The translations under genes and the position numbers were made by a program. 46,721 nucleotides of DNA from Subdoligranulum sp. (GTDB lineage Bacteria; Bacillota; Clostridia; Oscillospirales; Ruminococcaceae): NCBI GenBank assembly GCA_014799685.1, contig JAAVHN010000020.1:3752-50472 (forward strand), read 5' to 3'. The notes below the pieces were generated by a model that saw only the letters and a program-made list of their open reading frames with translations, did not search any database and was not told where the DNA came from. Numbering within the stretch: position 1 is the first letter of the stretch; each line of letters opens with the position of its first letter. Positions 16,955 to 25,479 of the stretch are shown here, in pieces.

Positions 16955-17858
16955 GCTGTGCCCCTCCCATTCTCTGTAGAAAATAGCTTTCAAGATCCTG
17001 CCGGTGCAGGCCCATTTCCTCCACCGCGATGCCCGCCCCGGCAAGCGTTTGCCCCACGGCTTTGGCGTCTGCGGCTTCATAGATGCGCATCTCTCCATCG
17101 GGGTGCATCTCCCACCGGCGCAGGCCGAATTTCTGTTCCAGCAGCGCGGCGGCCTTTTGCGGCTGATTGGTGCGCAGGTGCAGATAATCGGCGCATTTTT
17201 GCGCCAGCTCCTCCGCGGTGATCTGCTCGGCCATTTTTCCCTCCTGAATGATGCCGTACCGCGTGGCGATCTTGCTCAGTTCGCCTAAAATATGGGAGCT
17301 GATGAGGATCGTCAGGCCGCGTTCCCGGTTCAGCCGCAGCAGCAGCTCGCGCATCTCACGGATGCCCTCGGGGTCAAGGCCGTTGATGGGCTCGTCCAAA
17401 AGCAGCAGATCCGGCCCGCCCAGCAGCGCAAGACCCACGCCCAGCCGCTGCTTCATCCCCATGGAATACTGCTTCACCGGTTTTTTCTCGGTTGCGGAAA
17501 GGCCCACAATCGAAAAGATCTCGTCCACCTGCCGCTCGGGGCTGTCCAGCCCCAACAGCGCGGCGTACAGGCGCAGATTCTCCCGGCCGCTCAGATCCGG
17601 ATACAGCCCCGGCTGCTCGATCAGTGCGCCGACGCGCCGGCGCGTTACCGGATCATGAACAGGCCGTTCGAAAATAAGCGCCTCTCCGCGTGTAGGGCGG
17701 GCCAGCCCGCACAAAAGCTTTAATGTGGTGGATTTTCCCGCGCCGTTCTGGCCGATAAATCCGTAGATATCCCCCTGCTCCACGCACAAATCGACATGCT
17801 CCACCGCCCATTTGTCGCGGTACCGCTTGGACAGATCCCTTGTCTGTATCACTGCCAT
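16947..17858 (-). CDS. ABC transporter ATP-binding protein (BcrA-like)
   Basis: 303-residue ATPase with one nucleotide-binding domain: Walker A GQNGAGKST, Q-loop EQPGLYPDL, signature YSMGMKQRLGVGLALLG, Walker B DLLLLDEPINGLDPEG and switch histidine in ILISSHIL. The C-terminal 80 residues are typical of bacitracin/lantibiotic-export ATPases. The start at 17858 follows GGAGG by 8 bases; an in-frame ATG two codons upstream is too near the site. It forms a coupled pair with the permease. A three-copy 11-bp direct repeat lies 59-87 bases upstream. Confidence 0.92.
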   Translation of the reverse strand: MAVIQTRDLSKRYRDKWAVEHVDLCVEQGDIYGFIGQNGAGKSTTLKLLCGLARPTRGEALIFERPVHDPVTRRRVGALIEQPGLYPDLSGRENLRLYAALLGLDSPERQVDEIFSIVGLSATEKKPVKQYSMGMKQRLGVGLALLGGPDLLLLDEPINGLDPEGIREMRELLLRLNRERGLTILISSHILGELSKIATRYGIIQEGKMAEQITAEELAQKCADYLHLRTNQPQKAAALLEQKFGLRRWEMHPDGEMRIYEAADAKAVGQTLAGAGIAVEEMGLHRQDLESYFLQRMGGAQHV

Positions 17859-17889
17859 TATCATTACCTCCTTTTTTGGCTGCAGGATC

Positions 17890-17945
17890 AGTTTACCAGG
17901 CAAATGCCCAAACATCGCAAAGGAAGGGTAAAGAAAGTGTAAAGA
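17890..17945 (-). promoter_or_regulatory. Putative OmpR-type operator and promoter of the ABC transporter
   Basis: On the minus strand TTTAC (17939-17943), TTTAC (17928-17932) and TTTGC (17917-17921) repeat with an exact 11-bp period, and the bases between them are also similar (CTTTC, CTTCC). A TAAACT -10-like box at 17890-17895 follows the last copy by 21 bases without a good -35. This is the layout expected of an activator-dependent promoter bound by dimers of an OmpR-family regulator. The best candidate activator is the one encoded at 23306-23977. Confidence 0.6.
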
Positions 17946-17965
17946 TTGAAAGCCGCCGGCCCCTC

Positions 17966-17994
17966 TTGCCGCGAAGGCAAAAATCATGTATACT
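17966..17994 (+). promoter_or_regulatory. Promoter of the LytTR-GHKL pair
   Basis: TTGCCG (17966-17971), 17-base spacer, TATACT (17989-17994). Start predicted near 18001, about 28 bases before the GTG start codon. Confidence 0.7.
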
Positions 17995-18028
17995 GATACA
18001 GATCATTTTGCCGAGAGAAGGTGCCGCA

Positions 18029-18739
18029 GTGCGCATTGCCATTTGTGATGATGAGGGAGCCTTGGCGGCGCAGGTGGAGCAGCTTGCCGCACGCTGGGGC
18101 ATGGAACAGGGGCATCCCTGTGCTGTCCGCATCTTTGCCAGCGGTGAGGAACTGCTCTTTGAAACGGCGGGCAGCTATCCCTTTGACCTGATCCTGCTGG
18201 ATATCGATCTGGGTGACGGAAATCTCAGCGGTTTGGCGCTGGCCCGAAAGATCCGGGAGACGGACGCCCGGGTGGCCCTGGCTTTCCTCACCAATTACCC
18301 GAACCATGTGTTTGAAGGCTACGAGGTCGCCGCCCTGCGCTACCTCATGAAGCCGGTAACAGCAGAAAACCTCTTTCCCCTGCTGAACCTGGCCCTGGAG
18401 CACACCGGGCATATCAGCCGCTACCTGGTGCTGGAGGTGGACGGAGAACAGCGGCGGGTGGAGGAGGACAGCATCCTCTATCTGGAAGCGCGCGGCCACG
18501 CAGTTCTGATCGAGACATTGGCAGGATCGATCACGGTAAAAGCTGCCTTCTCCACGTTGTCCCGCCGGTTGGGGGAGGATTTTGTCCCCACACACCGCAG
18601 CTTTCTGGTGAACCTGCGCCATGTCGAGCGGGTCGCACGGGGCCAGTGCCTGCTGGAAGGCGGGCGCAGCGTCCCCGTCAGCCGGGGCGCCTGGGAGAAG
18701 CTGAACCGGGCATTTATCGACTATTACCGGGAGGCATGA
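18029..18739 (+). CDS. LytTR-family response regulator (AgrA-like)
   Basis: 236 residues: receiver domain (DD at residues 7-8, phospho-acceptor Asp58 in LILLDID, Lys108 in LMKP) and C-terminal LytTR DNA-binding domain (from about 138: VDGEQRRVEEDSILYLEARGHAVLIET, and FVPTHRSFLVNLRHV). Start is a GTG with AGAAGG about 8 bases upstream; the upstream extension of the frame crosses the promoter and is rejected. The gene is 1 base ahead of the GHKL kinase and presumably receives phosphate from it. Such pairs control peptide-signalled traits, bacteriocins and transporters. Confidence 0.93.
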   Translation: MRIAICDDEGALAAQVEQLAARWGMEQGHPCAVRIFASGEELLFETAGSYPFDLILLDIDLGDGNLSGLALARKIRETDARVALAFLTNYPNHVFEGYEVAALRYLMKPVTAENLFPLLNLALEHTGHISRYLVLEVDGEQRRVEEDSILYLEARGHAVLIETLAGSITVKAAFSTLSRRLGEDFVPTHRSFLVNLRHVERVARGQCLLEGGRSVPVSRGAWEKLNRAFIDYYREA

Positions 18740-18740
18740 T

Positions 18741-19466
18741 ATGAAGCTTTGGATGATCCTGCTGGCCGCCGGGCTGGCGGCAGCGGCGGCGGGCGCGGTT
18801 GCCGTGACGGTATGGGCACTGCGGCGCCGCAGCGACCGGCGCATTGCCGCCTATCAGAACAAGCTGCTGGCCCGGCAGATCGCAGAGGTGGAAAACCTGT
18901 ACCGGACCATGCGGGGCTGGCGGCACGATTATCACAACCACCTCCAGACCCTCAAGGCCCGCATGGACATGGGGCAGATCGACGGTGCCCGTGCATATCT
19001 GGATGATTTGGAGCAAGACCTGGACGGCGTCCGCGCCCTGGCGGAGACAGGCAATATCAGCGTAGACGCCATTTTGAACGCCAAACTCTCCCTGGTGCTG
19101 AAGCAGGGCATCGACCTCAACTTCAAGGCTACGGTGCCCAAGAGCCTCACCGTTTCTGATATCGACCTGTGTGTTATCCTTGGTAACCTCATAGACAACG
19201 CCATGGAATCCTGTGAGAAGGTGGAAGAGGGCCAGCGTTTCCTGCGGCTGTATATCAGTGTGCTCAAGCAGCAACTCTACCTCTCGATTTCCAACGCTAC
19301 CACCGAAACTGTCCGTAAAATCGACGCCGCTTATATCTCCACCAAGCGCGGCAACCATGGCCATGGGCTAAAGCGCATTGACCGCGTGGTGGAAAAATAC
19401 GGCGGCTACGTCAACCGGCAAAACGAACCCGGTGTCTTTGCTACGGAGATATTGTTGCCGCTGTAA
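18741..19466 (+). CDS. GHKL sensor histidine kinase, short (AgrC-like)
   Basis: 241 residues. One N-terminal membrane helix (about 4-27), a coiled stretch, then the AgrC-type acceptor RHDYHNHL (His62), the N box LGNLIDNAMESC (Asn149, Asn153) and the GHGLKRI ATP-lid motif (207-213). Classical AgrC proteins have six membrane segments that bind an autoinducing peptide; here that domain is absent, so the signal must reach it another way, or it acts constitutively. GGGAGG precedes the ATG. It is followed by a 16-bp perfect hairpin. Confidence 0.92.
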   Translation: MKLWMILLAAGLAAAAAGAVAVTVWALRRRSDRRIAAYQNKLLARQIAEVENLYRTMRGWRHDYHNHLQTLKARMDMGQIDGARAYLDDLEQDLDGVRALAETGNISVDAILNAKLSLVLKQGIDLNFKATVPKSLTVSDIDLCVILGNLIDNAMESCEKVEEGQRFLRLYISVLKQQLYLSISNATTETVRKIDAAYISTKRGNHGHGLKRIDRVVEKYGGYVNRQNEPGVFATEILLPL

Positions 19467-19484
19467 GTACGCTGTCTCTCTTGC

Positions 19485-19529
19485 AATCTGCGCACGAATT
19501 TTTGCAATTCGTGCGCAGATTTGTTTTTT
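19485..19529 (+). terminator. Terminator after the LytTR-GHKL pair
   Basis: A perfect 16-bp stem (arms 19485-19500 and 19506-19521) with a 5-base loop, followed by TGTTTTTTG. It is placed between the kinase and the ABC exporter genes. Confidence 0.88.
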
Positions 19530-19550
19530 GTGTAGAGGATATGCTATACT
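19521..19550 (+). promoter_or_regulatory. Putative promoter of the ABC exporter pair
   Basis: TTGTTT (19521-19526), 18-base spacer, TATACT (19545-19550). The -35 box overlaps the T-run of the preceding terminator, so exporter expression would start fresh just after the terminator. Confidence 0.55.
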
Positions 19551-19580
19551 GCTTCCAGCAATCCAAAGGAAGTGATCTAC

Positions 19581-21383
19581 TTGAAAAAACATTCAGCGCT
19601 CAGCAACGAACTTTGGCTGTTAAAGCGGCTGATCAGGTATGAGAAGTATTACCCTTTGCTACTGGTTTCGCTAATTGCTGCGAATCTGCTGCTACCGCTG
19701 GTATCCACTCTGCTGCCAGCAGCGGCAGTGGCAGCGCTGACTAAAGGTGGCGAGATGGGACAGTATCTGACGGTCATTGTGGTGGGCGTGGTTCTCTACG
19801 CTACAATAATTCGTTTGCGAGACTGGCTGGAAAACCAGAATACCATGTTACGCAGAAGCTTCCACAAAGAGATCTGCGTGGGGATGTTGATGGAAAAGGC
19901 ACTGACCGTGGACTACGCCTATTTAGAATCTCCAGAAGGTCAGCGGGAGCTGTCTGCCGCTAAAAATACAGTAAGCAGTTCTTGGGTTGAAGATATCGAG
20001 GAAGTTCTCTATAATGTGGAGCCTTGGTTGCGGAATTTGCTGGGGCTTATCTTATACGGCGCGGCTGCTGCTATACTGGATTGGCACATCTTGTTAGTGT
20101 TGACCGGCATGACCATCGCTAATTTGGCTGTCGAACACCTTGTGCAACACTATGCAGTAAAAACCCAAGAGGAGCGGGTTCAGCGCCACAGGGAACGGGG
20201 GTATCTCTTTCAGCAATCTGACAATCCTGCAAACGGCAAAGACATACGGCTTTACCACATGGAAAAATGGTTTTTGGCCGCACTGCGTGGACTGATTCAA
20301 AAGCAGTGGGATTACCGGCGGGGACGAATACAGAGGAAAATGGTTGGCAAGTTAAGTGACACAATATTTTTGGCGCTACGGGATGTTCTGGCCTATTCGG
20401 TACTGGTATCGGCGTTCCTTTCTGGACAGATCGACGCAGCGGGTTTTACATTCTCCTTGGGAGTTCTCTCTACCCTTACCGCATGGCTAAATGAATTCAT
20501 TTTAACCCATAATAACCTGACCTATTATAGCATTGGATTCAACCATTTTCGTAATTTTATGGATAAAAACCATGTATCCCCAACGGACGGAAATGCAAAC
20601 GTGGCCTCTGTCCGCCGTCCGCCTAAAGTGGAACTGCGAGATGTGACTTTCACCTACCCCGGCGCGGAAACGCCCACGATTGACCATCTGTTCCTCACCC
20701 TGGAGCCTGGGGAGAAGATTGCACTGGTGGGGCTGAACGGCGCGGGGAAGACAACGCTGGTGAAACTGCTGAATGGCCTGTACCATCCGGACAGCGGAGA
20801 AATTCTGATCGACGGCGTACCCATGGAGCAGTTCGAGCAGAAGGAGTATTTCAAGCTGATTGGCACAGTATTCCAGGACGTGAACCTACTGCCCTTCACA
20901 ATCGCCGAAAATGTGGCTGGGCAGGAGCAGTATGATAGCGATCTGGTATGGGATAGCTTGGAGAAAGCGGGCTTGCGGCAGGTGGTAGAGGCTTTACCTA
21001 AAGGCTTGCATACCAGCCTGACCCAGCAGATGGAGAAAGATGGCTTAGATTTGTCTGGCGGGCAACGTCAGCGGCTGTCTTTTGCCCGTGCCCTTTACAA
21101 AAATGCGCCCATACTAATTATGGATGAACCAACTGCCGCCCTGGACCCGCTGGCAGAGGCAGACCTATACCAAAAGTATGCCAGCGAAACGAACGGAAAG
21201 ACCAGTGTATTCATATCCCATCGCCTTGGTTCCACTCAATTCTGTGACCGAGTGATTTACATGGACAAGGGCCGTATTGCAGAGATGGGCACCCACCAGG
21301 AATTACTTGCACGAGGAGGAGCTTACGCAAGGCTGTTTGAAGTACAGAGTTCCTGGTATATAGACGAAAAGGAGAAGATGTAG
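19581..21383 (+). CDS. ABC exporter, fused membrane and ATPase domains (first of pair)
   Basis: About 600 residues: a six-helix exporter-type membrane domain in the first 320 and a nucleotide-binding domain after about 340. Walker A (GLNGAGKTTL) is near residue 384, signature LSGGQRQRL near 490, Walker B ILIMDEPTAALD near 511. The ribosome binding site AAAGGAAGTGATC matches the 16S anti-SD in nearly all positions and places the start at TTG 19581; the GTG at 19572 lies inside that site. It is coupled to a second exporter gene one base downstream, so the two probably form a heterodimer. No peptidase domain is seen. The cargo is unknown; the local regulators suggest a peptide or signal. Lower GC than neighbouring minus-strand genes. 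Confidence 0.92.
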   Translation: MKKHSALSNELWLLKRLIRYEKYYPLLLVSLIAANLLLPLVSTLLPAAAVAALTKGGEMGQYLTVIVVGVVLYATIIRLRDWLENQNTMLRRSFHKEICVGMLMEKALTVDYAYLESPEGQRELSAAKNTVSSSWVEDIEEVLYNVEPWLRNLLGLILYGAAAAILDWHILLVLTGMTIANLAVEHLVQHYAVKTQEERVQRHRERGYLFQQSDNPANGKDIRLYHMEKWFLAALRGLIQKQWDYRRGRIQRKMVGKLSDTIFLALRDVLAYSVLVSAFLSGQIDAAGFTFSLGVLSTLTAWLNEFILTHNNLTYYSIGFNHFRNFMDKNHVSPTDGNANVASVRRPPKVELRDVTFTYPGAETPTIDHLFLTLEPGEKIALVGLNGAGKTTLVKLLNGLYHPDSGEILIDGVPMEQFEQKEYFKLIGTVFQDVNLLPFTIAENVAGQEQYDSDLVWDSLEKAGLRQVVEALPKGLHTSLTQQMEKDGLDLSGGQRQRLSFARALYKNAPILIMDEPTAALDPLAEADLYQKYASETNGKTSVFISHRLGSTQFCDRVIYMDKGRIAEMGTHQELLARGGAYARLFEVQSSWYIDEKEKM

Positions 21384-21384
21384 C

Positions 21385-23232
21385 ATGAAAAGGACGGATT
21401 TGCGGGAATTCTGCCGGGACTTCTATGCGTCTCTCCGGGTCACGTCGGCAGAAGTGCCAGGGGTACTGCCGGTTACGGTAGTGTCTACACTGATAAATTC
21501 AGCATTCCCCTTTGTAAATATTATCCTGGGAGCTAAAATTCTGGACCGACTGTTGGCTGGCGGGGATGGCGTCATGGGGCTTGTTTGGTGGATGGTAGGG
21601 CTGAACTTTTTCTTGGGCTTAACTGCCAAGGTGCTACAGATTTTACAGGAAAACCAACTGTATAAGTCCAATGATCTGACGGAAATATCCATCGTAAGAA
21701 AATGCCTGACCATGGACTACCAACAATTGGAGACACAGGAAATTATGAATAAGAAAACCCGTGCCGTAGATGGTAGCAACAACTGCGGTGGGGATGGCGG
21801 CACCATTGGGTTCCTCTATGACCTGACCGATGCCCTGGGCCACGGGGCTACCATCATTTACGCACTATTGACCGTCAGCCGCTTGTTTATCCGCGGGAAC
21901 GTAGCCATGGACGCGCCCGCCTGGGTGCAGATGTTGAATTCACCTTGGGCAGCACTGGCACTGATTGCAGCAGCATTGGGTGTAACAGCGGTGTGCATTC
22001 CCCTGACTCAATGGGCCAATAACGCAGATTTGAAATTGTACGAGGATGGCATCGACAGTGACCGTCGTTTTGGGGCCCTTTTTCGTCTGATGGACTACGC
22101 CATTGGGAAGGACATGAGAACCTATGCTATGAGCAGCATGGTTATGGACAAGACGATGCGCAACCAGAAAGAAGCTAATGCTCGTTATAAGAAAAACTAT
22201 ATGCACGCTATGGGTATCCGCTCCCTGGTGTCGGTGGTGAATTTGGCGACGGTTCTGCTGGCCTACGCCTTTGTGGGGCTGAAGGCCATGGCAGGACTTA
22301 TTACCGTGGGTACAGTGTCCATGCAGGTGGGAGCCATCACGGCGTTCGCTGGAGCAGTGAGCCAGGGCGTCGAGATGCTGGGCCGCCTGGACCTCCACCG
22401 AAGGTATATGAAAGAATTTGCGGACTTCCTGGATACCCCGTCGGAGAAATACAACGGCACTCTCCCCGTGGAAAAACGGGATGATGGGGACTACGACCTG
22501 GAGTTCCGGGATGTGAGCTTCCGCTATCCCAACCAGGAGCAGTGGAGCCTCCGGCACATCTCATGCCGTCTGCCCAAAGGGCGGAAGCTGGCCGTTGTGG
22601 GGCCAAACGGCGCGGGGAAAACCACATTCATCAAACTCCTTTGCCGTCTCTACGACCCCACGGAGGGGGAAATCCTGCTCAACGGCATCGACATCCGCAA
22701 GTACGACTATGGGGAGTACCTGTCCTTGATGTCGGTGGTGTTCCAGGACTTCAAGCTGTTTTCCATGAAGCTGGGGGAAAACGTAGCGGCCAGCGTGGAC
22801 TATGACCCCCAACGGGTTTGGGAGTGCCTGGAAAAAGCAGGGCTGCGCCAGCGTGTGGAGGGCATGGCGGAGGGTCTGGAAACGGGCCTTTACCAGCAGA
22901 AAGAGGACGGTGTGGAGCTCTCCGGCGGCGAGGGACAGAAGCTGGCCATCGCTCGGGCGCTCTACAAGGACGCGCCCATCGTCATTCTGGATGAGCCAAC
23001 CGCCGCTCTGGACCCGGTGAGCGAGTATGAGATTTACAACCGCTTCGGTCAAATGGTAGAGGGCAAAACCAGCATCTATATCTCACACCGGATGTCCTCC
23101 TGCCGCTTTTGCGATCTGGTATTTGTTTTTGACGGCGGAGCCATCACCCAGACAGGCACCCATGAGGAGCTTCTTGCCCGGGAAGAAGGGCTTTATGCCC
23201 GGCTCTGGCAGGCACAGGCGCAATATTATTAA
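21385..23232 (+). CDS. ABC exporter, fused membrane and ATPase domains (second of pair)
   Basis: 615 residues with the same layout as its neighbour: membrane domain to about residue 340, then an ATPase domain with Walker A GPNGAGKTTF near 405, signature LSGGEGQKLAIARAL near 511 and Walker B IVILDEPTAALDP near 532, with a switch His in YISHRMS. AAGGAG lies upstream of the ATG within the end of the first gene. Both ATPase sites look complete, so the dimer should hydrolyse ATP at both sites. It ends at the bidirectional terminator 23257-23289. Confidence 0.92.
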   Translation: MKRTDLREFCRDFYASLRVTSAEVPGVLPVTVVSTLINSAFPFVNIILGAKILDRLLAGGDGVMGLVWWMVGLNFFLGLTAKVLQILQENQLYKSNDLTEISIVRKCLTMDYQQLETQEIMNKKTRAVDGSNNCGGDGGTIGFLYDLTDALGHGATIIYALLTVSRLFIRGNVAMDAPAWVQMLNSPWAALALIAAALGVTAVCIPLTQWANNADLKLYEDGIDSDRRFGALFRLMDYAIGKDMRTYAMSSMVMDKTMRNQKEANARYKKNYMHAMGIRSLVSVVNLATVLLAYAFVGLKAMAGLITVGTVSMQVGAITAFAGAVSQGVEMLGRLDLHRRYMKEFADFLDTPSEKYNGTLPVEKRDDGDYDLEFRDVSFRYPNQEQWSLRHISCRLPKGRKLAVVGPNGAGKTTFIKLLCRLYDPTEGEILLNGIDIRKYDYGEYLSLMSVVFQDFKLFSMKLGENVAASVDYDPQRVWECLEKAGLRQRVEGMAEGLETGLYQQKEDGVELSGGEGQKLAIARALYKDAPIVILDEPTAALDPVSEYEIYNRFGQMVEGKTSIYISHRMSSCRFCDLVFVFDGGAITQTGTHEELLAREEGLYARLWQAQAQYY

Positions 23233-23256
23233 AAGAAGGAAAGCTTTGCCTTCTGT

Positions 23257-23289
23257 AAAAGCTGCCATGCGGCCCACTTGGCAGCTTTT
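23257..23289. terminator. Bidirectional terminator between convergent genes
   Basis: AAAAGCTGCCA pairs perfectly with TGGCAGCTTTT around an 11-base loop. It lies between the stop codons of the second ABC exporter (plus) and the response regulator (minus). A smaller AGAAGG/CCTTCT hairpin precedes it at 23234-23254. Confidence 0.8.
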
Positions 23290-23305
23290 ATCCGTCCTGT
23301 GGCCT

Positions 23306-23977
23306 TTACTCCGACAGCTTAAAGCCGATGCCCCAAACCGTCTGGATATAGCTGTCCGTTCCGCTGGGGCGCAGCTTTGCACGGATATTGCTGATATGCA
23401 CCGTGATCGTCTTATCCTCCACCGCATACGTTTCCTGCCACACCGCCTCGTAGATCTGCTGCTTTGTAAATACCCGCTTGGGGCGCCCGGCCAGCAGCTC
23501 CACGATGCGGAATTCATGCGCCGTCAACTCCACCGGCATGCCCGCCGCGGTGAGCGTCATTTCCTCTTGATCCAGCACCCAATCGCGAAAGCATAAGCGC
23601 CGCCCGACGGGCAAAGCGCCCGCGTGGCGCAGCTGCACGCCGATCCTCGCCCACAGCTCCTCTAACTGATAGGGCTTTGTCAGATAGTCGTCGGCCCCCG
23701 ATTCCAGTAGCTCCACCTTATCGGAAAGATCTGTTTTGGCCGAAAGCACAATGACCGGCACCCGGCTGGAACGGCGCACCTCGCGGATCAGCTCGCTGCC
23801 GGAGAGCCCCGGAAGCATCAGATCCACCAGCATCAGATCGCAGCCGTGCTCCTTCCAAAGCAGTCGCCCCTCCGTGCCGGAAAAGGCCTGTGTGCACGCA
23901 CAGCCCTGCCGCTGCAGATAGGCGGCAGTGGAATTGTTGATATCGGTATCGTCCTCTACAATCAGGATCCTGTACAT
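23306..23977 (-). CDS. OmpR/PhoB-family response regulator
   Basis: 223 residues. Receiver domain with EDD (8-10), phospho-acceptor Asp52 and Lys101; winged-helix output domain from about 125 (ELTAHEFRIVELLAGRPKRVFTKQQIYEAVW, then DKTITVHISNIRAKL). Start ATG with AAAGGAG upstream. It lacks an adjacent kinase, and on the minus strand the next genes beyond the plus-strand block are the ABC transporter and the kinase at 15067. It is therefore the likely partner of that kinase and the likely regulator of the ABC transporter. A terminator hairpin ends only 26 bases before its start codon. Confidence 0.93.
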   Translation of the reverse strand: MYRILIVEDDTDINNSTAAYLQRQGCACTQAFSGTEGRLLWKEHGCDLMLVDLMLPGLSGSELIREVRRSSRVPVIVLSAKTDLSDKVELLESGADDYLTKPYQLEELWARIGVQLRHAGALPVGRRLCFRDWVLDQEEMTLTAAGMPVELTAHEFRIVELLAGRPKRVFTKQQIYEAVWQETYAVEDKTITVHISNIRAKLRPSGTDSYIQTVWGIGFKLSE

Positions 23978-24002
23978 CAAACGGCTCCTTTCTATCCTTT
24001 GC

Positions 24003-24048
24003 AAAAAGGCACACCTCCTCGGGCAAGGGCGGTGCGCCTGCGTTTTTT
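24003..24048. terminator. Bidirectional hairpin between rtcB and the response regulator
   Basis: Stem formed by GGCACACC (24008-24015) and GGTGCGCC (24031-24038) with one mismatch. It has a T-run on each strand: five T on the minus side, seven on the plus side. On the minus strand it ends rtcB transcription just before the response regulator gene. Confidence 0.7.
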
Positions 24049-24236
24049 TCGCTCTGATTCGTTCACGCCGGGCAGCCCGCAGGATAAACCGCCGTGCCCG
24101 CGGTTTTCTCGTTTTTCACCGCAGGACAAGCATGCCTGACAGCCAAAAACTGCAGCGCCGGCCATTTTTCCGACAGGAAAACGCCCCGGTGCCCAAAAGC
24201 AGTGCAACCCGGCTTCGCCTGCAGCTTTTCTGCCGC

Positions 24237-25445
24237 TTAATCCTCATCCCCCGCTTTGAAGTTGTAAATGGGGCGCAGGATCTGCAGCACCTCGGCGGTG
24301 GGGCCGATGTTCTCCAGAATCGCCTCCATGCCCTTGTAGGCCATTGGGCATTCGTCCAGCGTGGCGCGTCCGACGGAGGTGGTGTATACCTCCGCCATTT
24401 GCTTTTTGAATTCGGACACTGTAAACGATTGCTTCGCCTCGGCGCGGCTCATGAGGCGTCCTGCCCCGTGCGGCGCGGAGCAGTTCCAATCCTCGTTCCC
24501 CTTGCCCACGCACAAAAGGCTTCCGTCCCGCATGTTGATGGGAATCAGCAGGCGCTCCCCCTCTTTGGCGGATACCGCGCCCTTGCGCAGCACCATCGTC
24601 CCGGTATCAATATAGTTGTGGATGGTAGTGAATTGCTCCTCCACGTGCAGATTCATGCCCTTTACAATTTCATCCATCATCGCCTGACGGTTCAGCGCTG
24701 CGAATTGCTGGACGATCTTCATATCGTGAAGATATTCGTCGAACAGGCTTCCGGATACATAGGCAAGCGGCCGGGGAATATTGGTGCGTTTCAGATTTTT
24801 CAGCCGCTTCAATTCCTTTTGGATCTCCTTTTCCCGGCCCGCCGCCTTCAGCTCCGCCACCGTCTGCTGCAAAGAAGCCGCATCGGTTTGGTTGAGGATC
24901 TTATATCCCTCTTCCTGATAATATTTCGCCACCTCGACCCCCAGATGACGGCTGCCGGAGTGAATGATGACATACAGCTGCCCCGCATCGTCTTTGTCCA
25001 CCTCGATGAAATGGTTCCCGCCGCCCAGCGTACCGATGCTGGCTTTTGCGCGCGGCAGATTTACAAACGGCGCGCAGCAAAGCTTTGTCAGATCGATCGT
25101 ATTCGCATACCGGTGGGTTTTTGAACGGATCCCAAACCCGGAGGGGATTTTCTCGTGGATCAGCTTATCTAATTTTTGCAGCTCCATATGCGTTTCCCGC
25201 ACACGTGCTGTCTCCATGCCGCAGCCAATATCCACGCCCACCAGATTGGGCACTACTTTATCCGTGATCGTCATCGTGGTGCCGACGGTGCAGCCCGCGC
25301 CGGCGTGGATATCCGGCATCAGCCGGATGCGGCTGCCCGCACAGAACTCCTGGTTGCACAACTCGATCACCTGTGCGACAGAGGCCTGATCCACCACATC
25401 GGTGAAGATTTTTGCCTGATTGTATTTTCCCTGAACTTCTAACAT
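24237..25445 (-). CDS. rtcB: RtcB family RNA ligase
   Basis: 402 residues, the shorter RtcB form. RtcB joins RNA 3'-phosphate or 2',3'-cyclic phosphate ends to 5'-OH ends using GTP and Mn2+. The metal and catalytic residues are in place: Asp72 and Cys75 (VDIGCGME), His145 (GGGNHFIEV), His167 (HSGSRHLG), His276 (IHNYID) and the guanylylated His326 (PHGAGR). The start at 25445 has GGAAAGGA upstream; the longer frame to 25682 runs through a repeat array and is rejected. No archease or RtcA gene is nearby. It is monocistronic, with an unusual 25-bp repeat array 35 bases ahead of it. Confidence 0.95.
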   Translation of the reverse strand: MLEVQGKYNQAKIFTDVVDQASVAQVIELCNQEFCAGSRIRLMPDIHAGAGCTVGTTMTITDKVVPNLVGVDIGCGMETARVRETHMELQKLDKLIHEKIPSGFGIRSKTHRYANTIDLTKLCCAPFVNLPRAKASIGTLGGGNHFIEVDKDDAGQLYVIIHSGSRHLGVEVAKYYQEEGYKILNQTDAASLQQTVAELKAAGREKEIQKELKRLKNLKRTNIPRPLAYVSGSLFDEYLHDMKIVQQFAALNRQAMMDEIVKGMNLHVEEQFTTIHNYIDTGTMVLRKGAVSAKEGERLLIPINMRDGSLLCVGKGNEDWNCSAPHGAGRLMSRAEAKQSFTVSEFKKQMAEVYTTSVGRATLDECPMAYKGMEAILENIGPTAEVLQILRPIYNFKAGDED

Positions 25446-25479
25446 TGTAATTCCTTTCCTGTAAGTTGTCCGGCTCCCT

